From Alistipes sp. UBA940 (GTDB taxonomy: Bacteria; Bacteroidota; Bacteroidia; Bacteroidales; Rikenellaceae): a DNA stretch of 44,975 nucleotides. The position numbers and the translations under genes are program-made. Numbering within the stretch: the stretch's first letter is position 1; each line of letters begins with the position of its first letter. The stretch lies in the NCBI GenBank assembly GCA_002293425.1, contig DBDE01000004.1, positions 15,048-60,022 of the forward strand. The letters run 5' to 3'. Of this stretch, positions 30,573 through 39,418 are shown piece after piece. Below the pieces are notes generated by a model. That model had not been told where the DNA came from and ran no database searches. It saw nothing but the letters and a program-made list of their open reading frames with translations.

Positions 30573-30932
30573 TCAAAATGGTATATCATCCACCTCATCT
30601 GCCGGCGCAAACTCCTCGTTGAACGGAGCTGGTTCGGCGGCACCCGCCACAGCACCCGGACCCTTCGAAGAGTGAGCCATCTTCCACGCCTTCACGTCGG
30701 TGTACCACCTGCCGTTATACTCGCGGCTCTCGATATTGACCGACACACTCACCGCGTCGCCCTCATTCAAAGATGCGGCATCGTCGGCCTTATCCCCGAA
30801 AAAGGTGACACATATCTTGCGGTTGAACTCTCCTGGCAGCTCGAAAACCACGTCCCTCTTCTTCCACGCGCCCTTCGTGCTGGTACCCGTAACCTCGGGC
30901 AACTTGCGAAAAACTACCCCCTCGAACTCCAT
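30573..30932 (-). CDS. DUF3127 family protein with an SSB-like acidic tip
   Basis: 119 residues. OB-like small domain recognised as DUF3127 by MEFEGVVFRKLPEVTGTSTKGAWKKRDVVFE and NGRWYTDVKAWKM. After a Pro/Ala/Gly linker it ends in DEVDDIPF, matching the C-terminal interaction tip of SSB (the local SSB ends DDLPF). This suggests a single-strand DNA-linked role, but no nucleic-acid residue can be shown. The ATG at 30932 matches the family start. It follows the FKBP gene by 7 bases. Confidence 0.87.
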   Translation of the reverse strand: MEFEGVVFRKLPEVTGTSTKGAWKKRDVVFELPGEFNRKICVTFFGDKADDAASLNEGDAVSVSVNIESREYNGRWYTDVKAWKMAHSSKGPGAVAGAAEPAPFNEEFAPADEVDDIPF

Positions 30933-30939
30933 TGTATCA

Positions 30940-31623
30940 CTACTGGGCCGCCTCTTCGGCCGGAACAACCTCCAACAACTCTACCTCGAACTTCAAAGGC
31001 GAATTGGCGGGAATGCCCGGACGCTCCTGGGTACCGTAAGCCATTTCGGCGGGGATCCACAGGTTGATCTTGCCACCCTTGCCCACCAGCTTCAGCCCTT
31101 CGGTCCAACCGCGGATAACGCCGTTGAGCGGGAACGAGATGTTTTGGTTTTCGTCGAACACGCTCTCGTCTTTCAGCGTGCCCTTATAGTTCACAGTCAC
31201 CTTGTCGGTATCCAGCGTGGCCCTCGTTGCCATATCGCCCGCTTCGACAATTTCATAAAGCAAACCGCTCTCGGTGCTCTGAATGTTGGAGTTTTCCTTC
31301 TTCAGCAGATCGAACCATTCGTTCTGTTCGGCCTTGGCAGCCTCGGCCTTTTGCGCCGGAACGCGCACCAGATAGTAGTTGTTCAAGAACGCCTGAGCCT
31401 CCTCGCGGGTCATCATCGTCTTGCCCTTCATACCGTCAGAAATAGCCGCCGCCAGCATATTGACGTTCAGCGTGCTGTCGAGCTGCTTGGCCCAAATACC
31501 AAAATCGACACCCACGGCGTACGCAACGGAGTCGGCCAGCGAGAACGACTTGATGTCCTTCATCCCCTTGCAGGAGATCATCGAAACAGCAGCCACAATG
31601 GCCACAAAAATTACCTTTTTCAT
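30940..31623 (-). CDS. FKBP-type peptidyl-prolyl isomerase, lipoprotein
   Basis: 227 residues. Lipoprotein signal with SMISC (Cys18). A helical N-terminal domain of the Mip/FkpA type (about 20-110: DSVAYAVGVDFG..., AISDGMKGKTMMTREEAQAFLNNY) leads into the FKBP domain: DKVTVNYKGTLKDESVFDENQNISFPLNGVIRGWTEGLKLVGKGGKINLWIPAEMAYG. It assists folding at prolyl bonds in the envelope. The C-terminal tail is acidic/Ala-rich. Confidence 0.95.
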   Translation of the reverse strand: MKKVIFVAIVAAVSMISCKGMKDIKSFSLADSVAYAVGVDFGIWAKQLDSTLNVNMLAAAISDGMKGKTMMTREEAQAFLNNYYLVRVPAQKAEAAKAEQNEWFDLLKKENSNIQSTESGLLYEIVEAGDMATRATLDTDKVTVNYKGTLKDESVFDENQNISFPLNGVIRGWTEGLKLVGKGGKINLWIPAEMAYGTQERPGIPANSPLKFEVELLEVVPAEEAAQ

Positions 31624-31671
31624 CTTGATTTTTATAAGTTGGTTAAATTTTTAGACACCCAAATAACTCGG

Positions 31672-31679
31672 CAAAGGTA
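31672..31679 (-). promoter_or_regulatory. Candidate -7 box of the FKBP gene
   Basis: The minus strand reads TACCTTTG, 48 bases before the FKBP ATG; the region upstream is AT-rich without a clear TTG at -33. Would drive FKBP and DUF3127. Confidence 0.45.
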
Positions 31680-31696
31680 ATAAAAATATTTAATAT

Positions 31697-32251
31697 TCAC
31701 GGCCTGTAAGCCCTCAATTCGCGCGCAAGATTGCGGTGATGGCCGTCGGTCACGCGATCCAACAGGGCGTGGAACCGCTCCGAGTGGTCGTGATGAACGG
31801 TGTGGCAAAGTTCGTGAAGCACCACATATTCGGCCAGATAGGTGGGTAATTTCAGAAGGGAAACCGACAAATTGATGTCGCCGCGCGCCGTACAACTGCC
31901 CCACCGACTGCGGGTCGCCCTCACCCTCACCGCGCCATAACTAAGTCCGTGTCTGGCCGCCAACCGAGCCACCATCTCGGGCAGCACCCGCTTGGCCTCG
32001 GCACGCTGAGCAGGACTGACCGGCTCGCGAGGCGGCTGGACGGGATATTTTCGCTCCATCTTTGTCCGTGCGGCGGCGACCCAATCGCACTTGGTTTCCA
32101 GAAATGCCAGAGCGCGACGCTGTGTCACCCAACCCGGGTACGACAGCCGCACCCGACCGTCGGGACGAACACTGAGAGTGATGCGCACCGACCGCGCCGT
32201 CGTCGACAGTGTCACTTCACCTATCTGTGGATGAATAATTGTCTTGGTCAT
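31697..32251 (-). CDS. YgjP/WLM-like zinc metalloprotease (DUF45)
   Basis: 184 residues. Zinc motif HELCHTVHHDHSERFHALL near residue 145 (HExxH-type with a third histidine) and the preceding ATRSRWGSCTARGDINLSVSLLKLP are hallmarks of the YgjP/DUF45 metal-dependent protease family. Cytoplasmic; substrates are unknown. The ATG at 32251 gives the usual N-terminus; upstream in-frame sequence belongs to the palindromic spacer. It follows argH by 127 bases, filled with palindromes. Confidence 0.9.
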   Translation of the reverse strand: MTKTIIHPQIGEVTLSTTARSVRITLSVRPDGRVRLSYPGWVTQRRALAFLETKCDWVAAARTKMERKYPVQPPREPVSPAQRAEAKRVLPEMVARLAARHGLSYGAVRVRATRSRWGSCTARGDINLSVSLLKLPTYLAEYVVLHELCHTVHHDHSERFHALLDRVTDGHHRNLARELRAYRP

Positions 32252-32298
32252 TCTTTGCTTTTTTCGGCCCGCCCGACCCCCCTGCGGGCGGGGCCGAA

Positions 32299-32389
32299 CG
32301 ACTTTGGCTTCGCCCAACTCCTTCGCGCCTCGGGCAATTCCGAGCAAGCTCGATTGCCCCTCGGCTTGGCGTCGGGTCTACGAAAGTCG
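32299..32389. repeat. 91-base palindrome F after argH, outer arm inside the argH 3' end
   Basis: CGACTTT (32299-32305) and AAAGTCG (32383-32389) are centred on the same point (about 32344) as the inner inverted repeat GGGCAAT (32332-32338) / ATTGCCC (32353-32359) with CGAGcaaGCTCG between. The right outer arm lies in the last codons of argH (stop 32378-32380 on the minus strand). Next to it, GGCCCGCCCG (32266-32275) / CGGGCGGGGCC (32285-32295) form a separate GC-rich hairpin. Confidence 0.65.
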
Positions 32390-33706
32390 ATTTTCCGCCT
32401 CACTAACCTTGTCGAACGCAAACTGAGCCAAAATGTTGTCCATCAGCGCGGCAATCTGCCCGTTCGCCGGATCGCCTATACTCCCCAAATGGGTGTGACG
32501 CACCTCCTTGGGCGGCGAAAAACAGCCGCTCTCGACCTCCATTCCCACTTGCTTGTAAGCATCGCGAAACGGCATCCCATCGAGAACCAACGCATTGACC
32601 GCCTCGACACTGAACAGATAGTCATACCTGGGGTCGTCCAAAATCTTCCTGTTCACACCCACGTGTTCCAACATAAACCGGACCATCGTCAGCACCTCTT
32701 TCAGATCGGCAAGCGCGGGAAAAAGCACCTCCTTCAACAACTGCAAATCGCGATTATAGCCCAGCGGAAGATTGGTCAGCAGCATCGAAACGGTGTTCGG
32801 TAACGCCTGCAACAGGTTGCACCGTCCGCGAATAATCTCCCACACATCGGGATTTTTCTTGTGAGGCATAATGCTGCTGCCCGTCGTGAGGCTGTCGGGA
32901 TAGGAGATGAACCCAAAATTCTGGCTGAGAAACATCACATTGTCCGCCGCCAACCGACCCACGCTCGCCGCGATATTGGCAACCGCCTGACCGACGACGC
33001 GCTCGGTCTTGCCGCGACCCATCTGGGCATAAACAACATTATACGCCGGCGAATCGAAGCCCAACAACCGCGTGGTCATCTCCCTGTCGAGCGGAAACGA
33101 CGACCCATAGCCCGCCGCCGAACCCAACGGATTGCGATTGACGATGCGCCAAGCGGCCAACACCGTCTGCAAATCGTCGGTCAAACTCTCGGCATAAGCC
33201 CCGAACCACAGCCCGAACGACGACGGCATCGCCACCTGAGCGTGAGTGTAGCCGGGCATCAACACATCGCGATGCCGCTCGCTAAGTGCCTGAAGGGTGT
33301 CGAAAAGTTCCTTAACCAGCCCGACAATCCCGACAATCTCCCTGCGCAGAAAAATCCGCAGATCGACCAGCACCTGATCGTTCCGCGACCGCCCGCTATG
33401 TATCTTTTTGCCCACATCGCCCAACTTTTCGGTCAACAGGAACTCCACCTGCGAATGAACATCCTCCACCCCCGAAGCGATAACAAATTTACCCTCACGA
33501 ACCTGACGCAGAATAGCTTTCAGCTCCCTTTGCAGAGGCTCAAGTTCCTCCTGCTTCAAAAGTCCGACGGAGGCCAGCATCTGAGTGTGGGCCAAGCTGC
33601 CCAACACATCGGCCTCGGCCAGCAACACATCCAGCTCGCGGTCGCGCCCGACCGTAAAAGTGTCGACACGCGCGTCGGCATCACCGTTTTTCGACCACAA
33701 TTTCAT
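32378..33706 (-). CDS. argH: Argininosuccinate lyase
   Basis: 442 residues. Splits argininosuccinate to arginine and fumarate, the last step of arginine synthesis. Fumarase/aspartase superfamily signatures: SGRSRNDQVLVDLR (about 105-118), PGYTHAQVAMPSSFG, and the mobile loop GSSIMPHKKNPDVWE with the catalytic Ser. The N-terminus (MKLWSKNGDADARVDTFTVGRDRELD) is of the Bacteroidetes type. It overlaps the argE-like gene by 26 bases. Its last codons are part of palindrome F. Confidence 0.96.
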   Translation of the reverse strand: MKLWSKNGDADARVDTFTVGRDRELDVLLAEADVLGSLAHTQMLASVGLLKQEELEPLQRELKAILRQVREGKFVIASGVEDVHSQVEFLLTEKLGDVGKKIHSGRSRNDQVLVDLRIFLRREIVGIVGLVKELFDTLQALSERHRDVLMPGYTHAQVAMPSSFGLWFGAYAESLTDDLQTVLAAWRIVNRNPLGSAAGYGSSFPLDREMTTRLLGFDSPAYNVVYAQMGRGKTERVVGQAVANIAASVGRLAADNVMFLSQNFGFISYPDSLTTGSSIMPHKKNPDVWEIIRGRCNLLQALPNTVSMLLTNLPLGYNRDLQLLKEVLFPALADLKEVLTMVRFMLEHVGVNRKILDDPRYDYLFSVEAVNALVLDGMPFRDAYKQVGMEVESGCFSPPKEVRHTHLGSIGDPANGQIAALMDNILAQFAFDKVSEAENRLS

Positions 33707-34715
33707 ATAGCAATTCGATATATTTTTCCACACCGCGCTCCACCTCCCCCAGCTCCACATACTCGTCCGCTCCGTGAGAGCGCGCACTCTGCCCAGGGCC
33801 TATCTTTACACTCGGAACATCGGCCAGCACCACCTGATCGCTCGTCGTCAAGGACTCAAAAGTGGCGATACCCAACGCCTCGGCCGCCCCGACAAGCAAA
33901 TGGTCGGGAGCAATAACACTCGACCGCAAATGCACCGACCGCGGAGCAACGTCGCTGTGGACATTGGCCCTGACCGCCGCCAACACCTCCTCGTTGCTCA
34001 CTCCCCCAGGCACCCTCACATCGACCGTAAAACGGCACTCGGCCGGAACGACATTGTGCTGCGTCCCGGCACTGATCACGGTGGTCGTCATCCGCGCATC
34101 GGGATAGTTGCGAAGCCACTCTATGTCCCTGATGGCCAAATAGATAGCGTTCTCGCCCTCGTTCCTTGCGGCGTGTCCCGCACGGCCGTGAGCCACGCAA
34201 TCGAGCACCATCAATCCGCGCTCGGCGGTGGCCATCTCCATCCCCGTCGGCTCGCCCACGATCGCCATCTCTATCGGTCCCAACTCGAGCAAAAGCATCC
34301 GCAAACCGCCCGCGCCGCTAATCTCCTCCTCCGCCACAAGGGCGAGTATCAAATTATATTTCAGCTCTTCGGAGTCGTAGAAGTGCAAAAACGCCGCCGT
34401 GAGCGCAACCACGCTCGCGCCCGCATCGTTCGCCCCCAAACCGAACAATTTGCCATCCTCGATGACAGCCCCGAACGGATCGCGCGTCCACCCCGCCGCC
34501 GGACGCACCGTGTCGTGATGGGAACAGAGCAAAACGGTCGGCTTGGCAGGATCGAAAAACTTGCTCCTGACCCAAACATTATTCCCGCTCCGCCGGACAC
34601 CATAACCGCTCAAAAAACCGACCAGCAGATCGGCAGTCGCCCCCTCCTCGCGACTAAACGAGGGGGTGCGAACCAAAGCCTGCAACAATTCAACCACGTT
34701 GCCGAACGACCTCAT
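33681..34715 (-). CDS. argE: M20 family deacylase, acetyl/succinylornithine deacetylase-like
   Basis: 344 residues. Metal ligands in order: His in LLCSHHDTVRP, Asp in GLGANDAGASVVAL, the Glu pair in VAEEEISGAGG, Glu/Asp in VGEPTGMEMATAERG and His near the end in ARSHGADEYVE. In Bacteroidetes the arginine pathway uses succinylated intermediates, so the substrate is more likely N-succinylornithine than N-acetylornithine (inference). Position just before argH supports a role in arginine synthesis. Overlaps rlmB and argH, each by 26 bases. Confidence 0.88.
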   Translation of the reverse strand: MRSFGNVVELLQALVRTPSFSREEGATADLLVGFLSGYGVRRSGNNVWVRSKFFDPAKPTVLLCSHHDTVRPAAGWTRDPFGAVIEDGKLFGLGANDAGASVVALTAAFLHFYDSEELKYNLILALVAEEEISGAGGLRMLLLELGPIEMAIVGEPTGMEMATAERGLMVLDCVAHGRAGHAARNEGENAIYLAIRDIEWLRNYPDARMTTTVISAGTQHNVVPAECRFTVDVRVPGGVSNEEVLAAVRANVHSDVAPRSVHLRSSVIAPDHLLVGAAEALGIATFESLTTSDQVVLADVPSVKIGPGQSARSHGADEYVELGEVERGVEKYIELLYEIVVEKR

Positions 34716-35424
34716 AAAGCATCACCGCCGCCGCGGCACCAACGTTCAACGACCCGATCTTTCCTCTCAACGGAATAGCCACCTGGGCATCGCAAAGTTT
34801 GAGCACCTCCTTGGAAATGCCCGTATCCTCGCTTCCCAACACTATCACCGTCGGAACGGCAAAATCGTTGCTGTAAATGGATGTTTCCGACTTTTCCGAA
34901 GCCGCCACCACCCGATACCCCTCGGCCTGCAACAGTTTGAGGGTGTTGCGCACGCTCCCCACCCTCGCCACGGGGATGATGTTGAGCGCGCCTGCCGAAG
35001 CTTTCAGCGCGTCGGCATTGACTGGCGCGGCATTCTTCATCGGCACGACGAGACCGTGGGCTCCGGCGCACTCGGCCGTGCGAGCAATCGCCCCGAAATT
35101 TCGCACATCCGTCACCCCGTCGAAGACCACTATCAACCCCTTTGCACCATCGGGAACGGCACCCAGAATCTCGTCCACATCGGCATAGACGATAGCCGAA
35201 ATTTGCGCCACGACACCCTGATGGTTCACGTCCCTGCGCTTCGTGAGCCTGTCCAACTTCTCGACCGGTACTTCTTGCAGGGCTATGCGCTGAGCCTTTG
35301 CCATTTCGCGCAATTCGCCCATCAGCACCCCGTCCGCGCCCTTCTTGATGTAAATTTTCTCTATTTGCCTGCCCGCCTCGATCGCCTCGATGACCGGCCG
35401 CAGACCAAAAACCAAATTATTCAT
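34690..35424 (-). CDS. rlmB: 23S rRNA (guanosine-2'-O)-methyltransferase RlmB-like
   Basis: 244 residues. Substrate-binding domain MNNLVFGLRPVIEAIEAGRQIEKIYIKKG, then SPOUT domain with motif 1 LDGVTDVRNFGAIARTAE (written VFDGVTDVRNFGAIART), motif 2 VIVLGSEDTGIS and motif 3 IPLRGKIGSLNVGAAAAVMLYE. Methylates the ribose of a 23S guanosine (G2251 in E. coli). Could also be a TrmH-type relative with another site. Overlaps the S41 and argE-like genes. Confidence 0.94.
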   Translation of the reverse strand: MNNLVFGLRPVIEAIEAGRQIEKIYIKKGADGVLMGELREMAKAQRIALQEVPVEKLDRLTKRRDVNHQGVVAQISAIVYADVDEILGAVPDGAKGLIVVFDGVTDVRNFGAIARTAECAGAHGLVVPMKNAAPVNADALKASAGALNIIPVARVGSVRNTLKLLQAEGYRVVAASEKSETSIYSNDFAVPTVIVLGSEDTGISKEVLKLCDAQVAIPLRGKIGSLNVGAAAAVMLYEVVRQRG

Positions 35425-36820
35425 TATCCAACAGTTCTAATGCTCGTTCAAGTGCCTCGTTTTCGTCGGGCACCTCTATATCGGGAATCACCCCGACGCC
35501 GACAAATGCGCGGCCATCGGGATAGGTGTCCTGTTTAGTACAAATTCCGGCACCTATTCCACCCACCAATTCCACCATCAACGGCTGACCAGTGCTACCA
35601 TAAGAACGCCTGCCGATGGTGGTGATGTGAGACTGGTTGTCGATCATTATCAAAAAATCCTCGGCGGCGGAGGCTGTGGAATTCCCCATCAGTACCACAG
35701 TCGGGACCACTATCCGCTCGCTCGGGGGAACGTTCACCGTCCAAGTGTTATCCCCCAGATCGAGGTACAGCCCATCGCGGGCGGCAAGATAATTGCGCCT
35801 GTTTTCGGGCGAAGCGATAGTGTCGTTTGCCGAAACGAACTGTCCCCACGCCTTATATGCGGCGACGTTCTGGCGCGTACGCGATCGCGACATCAACAGC
35901 TCGGAGTCGGGAGTGAGATGTTCCAGAATCCTCGCACCGACAGACGTACTGCCCCCGCCATTTCCCCGCAGGTCGACAATCAAACCGCATGCACGGTGCA
36001 GTTCGGGCAACAGTTTCTCGAATTCGTCGACCGCACTGTCGTCCGCAAAGCTGTTTAGAACCACACGCGCCACATCACCGTGCCAATGCAGCTCGACCAA
36101 TTCGTTCGAATATTCGATCTCCGGATAATCGTCGTACCCTTCCGGAAAGTCATAACTGTCTCCGCCGAAAGTGAGCCCCACCTGCGCAAAGGTTCCGTCG
36201 GGTTTGCGAACACCCAGCGTCAACTGCTGACCATAAATACCCCACGTGATTCTGTTCACACTCGTCGATCTTCTCTTGTAGTCGGTCGACTGGCTCACAT
36301 AAGGCAACGTACATTTCTCGATATACTCCTCGACCGGCAGGCCGTTCACCTCCACTATTTCGCTCCTTACCGGCAGGATCAGAGCAAGATTTTTATTCAC
36401 GCTGGTCACACATATCTTGCCGCCCAGCTCCTCGACATACACATATCCCTCCTTAAAAAGCCCGTTTCGCTCGGGCAGGAACACCGTGTCGGGATCTTCG
36501 GCAACAGTCTGATCGGGCGACGTTCCCGGACGATAGATGTAGGTGTGGCCGTCGTCGAGTAAGGCGCAAAAGCGTTGCAGCAGGCGATAGTATTCCCAAT
36601 CGTTCTCGGTTTTCTGCACGATGGGGATGAGTGCCATATAGGTGCTGTCCCAAGCCGCACGGTCGATGCGGTCGAGGTAAACGAAGTTGTAGTTCACTTC
36701 TTGCCAAAATTTCGACAGACCGAATACTTTCTGCTCGGGCGTGAGAATGTTGGACGGCTCCTGCGCCTTTGCGGTCGATGCGAGAAGCAGGGCGGCCACT
36801 AAAATAAACAACCTATTCAT
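35417..36820 (-). CDS. Secreted S41 (tricorn-like) peptidase
   Basis: 467 residues with signal peptide MNRLFILVAALLLASTAKAQ. Tricorn-core/S41 domain: LIVDLRGNGGGSTSVGARILEHL, and the nucleophile Ser in LMGNSTASAAEDFLIMI; the later GRRSYGSTGQPLMVELVGG replaces the Ctp-type FGKG lysine, so a Ser-His-type mechanism of the tricorn branch is more likely than Ser-Lys. The N-terminal helical part (about 25-110: FGLSKFWQEVNYNFVYLDRID) and a PDZ-like segment are also present. Periplasmic. Unlike the protease at 24784 it has no membrane anchor. Overlaps its neighbours by 8 bases each. Confidence 0.9.
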   Translation of the reverse strand: MNRLFILVAALLLASTAKAQEPSNILTPEQKVFGLSKFWQEVNYNFVYLDRIDRAAWDSTYMALIPIVQKTENDWEYYRLLQRFCALLDDGHTYIYRPGTSPDQTVAEDPDTVFLPERNGLFKEGYVYVEELGGKICVTSVNKNLALILPVRSEIVEVNGLPVEEYIEKCTLPYVSQSTDYKRRSTSVNRITWGIYGQQLTLGVRKPDGTFAQVGLTFGGDSYDFPEGYDDYPEIEYSNELVELHWHGDVARVVLNSFADDSAVDEFEKLLPELHRACGLIVDLRGNGGGSTSVGARILEHLTPDSELLMSRSRTRQNVAAYKAWGQFVSANDTIASPENRRNYLAARDGLYLDLGDNTWTVNVPPSERIVVPTVVLMGNSTASAAEDFLIMIDNQSHITTIGRRSYGSTGQPLMVELVGGIGAGICTKQDTYPDGRAFVGVGVIPDIEVPDENEALERALELLDNE

Positions 36821-38702
36821 CTTTCAACAATTCCAATTCATAGTTCAACTTCTCCCATTCGTGCATTTGGCGGGCAAGCTCCTTTTGCAACTCCGGATAT
36901 TCATTATAATCGTGATTCTCGGCCAACGCCGCCTCCAACTCCACGATTTTTTGCTCCGCGGCAGCAATGGCACTCTCCAACTTCCGACGCGACTTGTCCG
37001 CCTCTTTTTTTCGCAGATAGTCCTCCTTGCTCGAACTTTTCGGAGCCTCTTTTCTCTCCTCCACGGCCTTCGTCTCCACCTCGGCCAGATTCTCCAGCTT
37101 GCGCTTCTCCAAAAAGTACCATATATCCCCAAGGTACTCCCGCACTCCCCCATCCCTGAACTCATAGACCTTGTCGACCAGCCCGTCCAAAAACTCGCGG
37201 TCGTGAGAAACCACCACCACAGTCCCGTCATAACGCATCAACGCCCGCTTCAAAATATCCTTCGAGCGCATGTCCATATGGTTGGTCGGTTCGTCCAACA
37301 CCAGCAGGTTATACGGTTCCAACATCAGCCGCGCCATCGCCAGCCTACTCCGTTCGCCCCCGCTGAGCACCTTCACCTTCTTGTCCACATCCTCGCCGCG
37401 GAACAGAAAAGCCCCCAGAATATCCCTCAACCGCGTACGAATGTCGCCCACCGCTATCTTATCGAGGGTGTCGTAGACCGTCGCATTGCCCTCCATCAGG
37501 TCGTCCTGGTTTTGGGCATAATAGCCCGTTTTGACGGTCTGACCAACTCTCAACGACCCCTCCGAAAGGGGCACTTCGCCCACCAGCATCCGCGCAAAGG
37601 TGGTTTTGCCCTCGCCGTTGCGACCCACCAGCGCGATCTTATCGCCCCGCTCGATAGTGAAATCGGCACCCGAAAAGACGTGCTTGTCGCCGAAACTTTT
37701 GCCCACCTCCTTTACTTCGGCCACAATCTGCCCCGAGCGCGGCGCAGGCGGAAACTTAATGTTGAGCGTTGCGGTGTCCTCTTCGTCCACTTCCAGCCTT
37801 TCGAGCTTTTCGAGCTGCTTGACACGGCTCTGGACCTGGTTGCTTTTGGTCGGTTTATAGCGAAATTTAGCAATAAATTCCTCGGTCTTCTCGATCATTT
37901 TTTGCTGATTTTCGTACGCCGCCAGCTGCTGCTCCCGCCGCTCCTGGCGCAGGACAACATATTTTGAATACGGAACCTTATAATCGTACAACTTGCCCAG
38001 CGAAATTTCGACAGTGCGGTTGGTCACATTGTCGAGGAACGCGCGGTCGTGCGAAATCACCATCACCGCCCCCGGATAGTCCCTCAGATAGCCCTCCAGC
38101 CACTGGATACTCTCTATGTCGAGGTGGTTGGTGGGTTCGTCGAGCAGAAACACACTCGGCCGAGCCAACAACAACTTAGCCAGCTCTATCCTCATCCTCC
38201 ACCCCCCGCTGAACTCCCGCGTCGGTCTTGAAAAATCGCTCCTCTTAAAACCCAGCCCCAACAGCGTTTTCTCAATATCGGCCTCGCGTGTTTCGCCGCC
38301 CAAAATGTGATAACGATCCTGGGCATCGGTCAGCCGCTGCAACAGAGCCGCATAACTGTCGCTCTCATAATCGGTTCTGACAAACAGCTGCTCGTTGATC
38401 CGGGCGATCTCGCTCTCCAACGCCAGCACTTCGCCGAACGCTTTTGCCGTCTCCTCGACCAGCGTGGTAGTGTCGGCCACCTTCATTTGCTGGGGCAGGT
38501 AGCCGATGGTTTCGCCCTCGCTCTTCGACACCACGCCCTGGGTCGGGATTTGTTCTCCCGTAACAATTTTGAGCAACGTGGTTTTTCCGGCCCCGTTTTT
38601 ACCGACCAAACCGATTCTGTCGCGAGGATTGACCAGCAACGAGATGTCGCTGAACAGATCCCAACCCCCATAGCTGACCGTTATGTTGTCGACTGAAATC
38701 AC
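36813..38702 (-). CDS. ABC-F family ATPase (translation factor-type)
   Basis: 629 residues, two ABC domains in one chain without membrane segments. First: GLVGKNGAGKTTLLK, signature FSGGWRMRIELAKLLL, LDEPTNHLD; second: ALVGRNGEGKTTFARM, signature LSGGERSRLAMARLM, LDEPTNHMD. Between them a linker of about 80 residues (REQQLAAYENQQKMIEKTEEFIAKFRYKPTKSNQVQSR), and a C-terminal coiled coil (about 540-629). ABC-F proteins act on the ribosome, some in antibiotic protection; the closest type is YheS/Uup-like. GTG start at 38702 overlaps the upstream stop (GTGA). Confidence 0.92.
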   Translation of the reverse strand: MISVDNITVSYGGWDLFSDISLLVNPRDRIGLVGKNGAGKTTLLKIVTGEQIPTQGVVSKSEGETIGYLPQQMKVADTTTLVEETAKAFGEVLALESEIARINEQLFVRTDYESDSYAALLQRLTDAQDRYHILGGETREADIEKTLLGLGFKRSDFSRPTREFSGGWRMRIELAKLLLARPSVFLLDEPTNHLDIESIQWLEGYLRDYPGAVMVISHDRAFLDNVTNRTVEISLGKLYDYKVPYSKYVVLRQERREQQLAAYENQQKMIEKTEEFIAKFRYKPTKSNQVQSRVKQLEKLERLEVDEEDTATLNIKFPPAPRSGQIVAEVKEVGKSFGDKHVFSGADFTIERGDKIALVGRNGEGKTTFARMLVGEVPLSEGSLRVGQTVKTGYYAQNQDDLMEGNATVYDTLDKIAVGDIRTRLRDILGAFLFRGEDVDKKVKVLSGGERSRLAMARLMLEPYNLLVLDEPTNHMDMRSKDILKRALMRYDGTVVVVSHDREFLDGLVDKVYEFRDGGVREYLGDIWYFLEKRKLENLAEVETKAVEERKEAPKSSSKEDYLRKKEADKSRRKLESAIAAAEQKIVELEAALAENHDYNEYPELQKELARQMHEWEKLNYELELLKDE

Positions 38703-39418
38703 TGAATTTCGTTGTCTATCTTTGCTATCATCTCGTCTATGTCTCCGATTATCTCGTCTATCCCTTCGAGGTCGGCAGTGAGTTGATATTGGTCGGCAAC
38801 GTCATCCACATACGATCTCAAATGCGGGCTGTAAGTCATTCTTAAGACAAACGACTCCATCCGATTTTCGTAGGCTTTCCTAACTTGTACATCATGTTGG
38901 GCCATAATCTCCTCCCATCCGGCACTTTTCACGTTATAGAAAAACTCATCCATCATATTTTGATGAGACGTAAGCCCTGCATACAGATGTATCATCTCAT
39001 ACAACAGTTTGCTATTTTCAAGGGACTGAATCCGAGGCAAATTTTTCATCACCTCGAACGCAGTGGTGAAAAAATCATGACCGGTGGTGTTGTATAGTAT
39101 CGATCCGTGCTCTTTCAGAGTGTCGATAGGAATAGCGCTCGGGTTGTCTATGTAGGGTTTAAGCGCTTTGGCGTGGCGGCGTTCGTTCAAAAAGTACTCT
39201 TTTTGCCTTTTCAACTGCAGTTTGTTATACTCCAGTTCTTCTCTCACTATCCCCAGAATGGCGTGTACTTCTTTTCGTTCGAAGTATTTTGTCAGTAGCG
39301 AACTTCCGCCGAACGTGATTACGATACCGGTCACCACCGTAGCCAGCTGGATGACGAAAGTCTCCATCCGCGTCATCGGTTTAGTTTTTCTTGTCTTTGT
39401 AGCCATAGTTTTACGCAT
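38699..39418 (-). CDS. Single-pass membrane protein of unknown function
   Basis: 239 residues, not recognised. One N-terminal hydrophobic helix (FVIQLATVVTGIVITFGGSSLL), then a largely helical acidic domain rich in Glu, His and Tyr, starting KYFERKEVHAILGIVREELEYNKLQLKRQKE. This layout (anchor, then EL.YN helix) recalls several Bacteroidetes membrane-anchored families of unknown function. It is more AT-rich than its neighbours. Two ATGs (39418 and 39406) are possible; the first overlaps the rpe stop by 8 bases, matching the tight spacing in this operon. Confidence 0.75.
   Translation of the reverse strand: MRKTMATKTRKTKPMTRMETFVIQLATVVTGIVITFGGSSLLTKYFERKEVHAILGIVREELEYNKLQLKRQKEYFLNERRHAKALKPYIDNPSAIPIDTLKEHGSILYNTTGHDFFTTAFEVMKNLPRIQSLENSKLLYEMIHLYAGLTSHQNMMDEFFYNVKSAGWEEIMAQHDVQVRKAYENRMESFVLRMTYSPHLRSYVDDVADQYQLTADLEGIDEIIGDIDEMIAKIDNEIQ

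Noticed and set aside
32266..32295. Rho-independent terminator in the argH-YgjP spacer
   Set aside because: The GC-rich hairpin is flanked by A rather than T on the transcribed side, so it does not fit an intrinsic terminator for the minus-strand genes.
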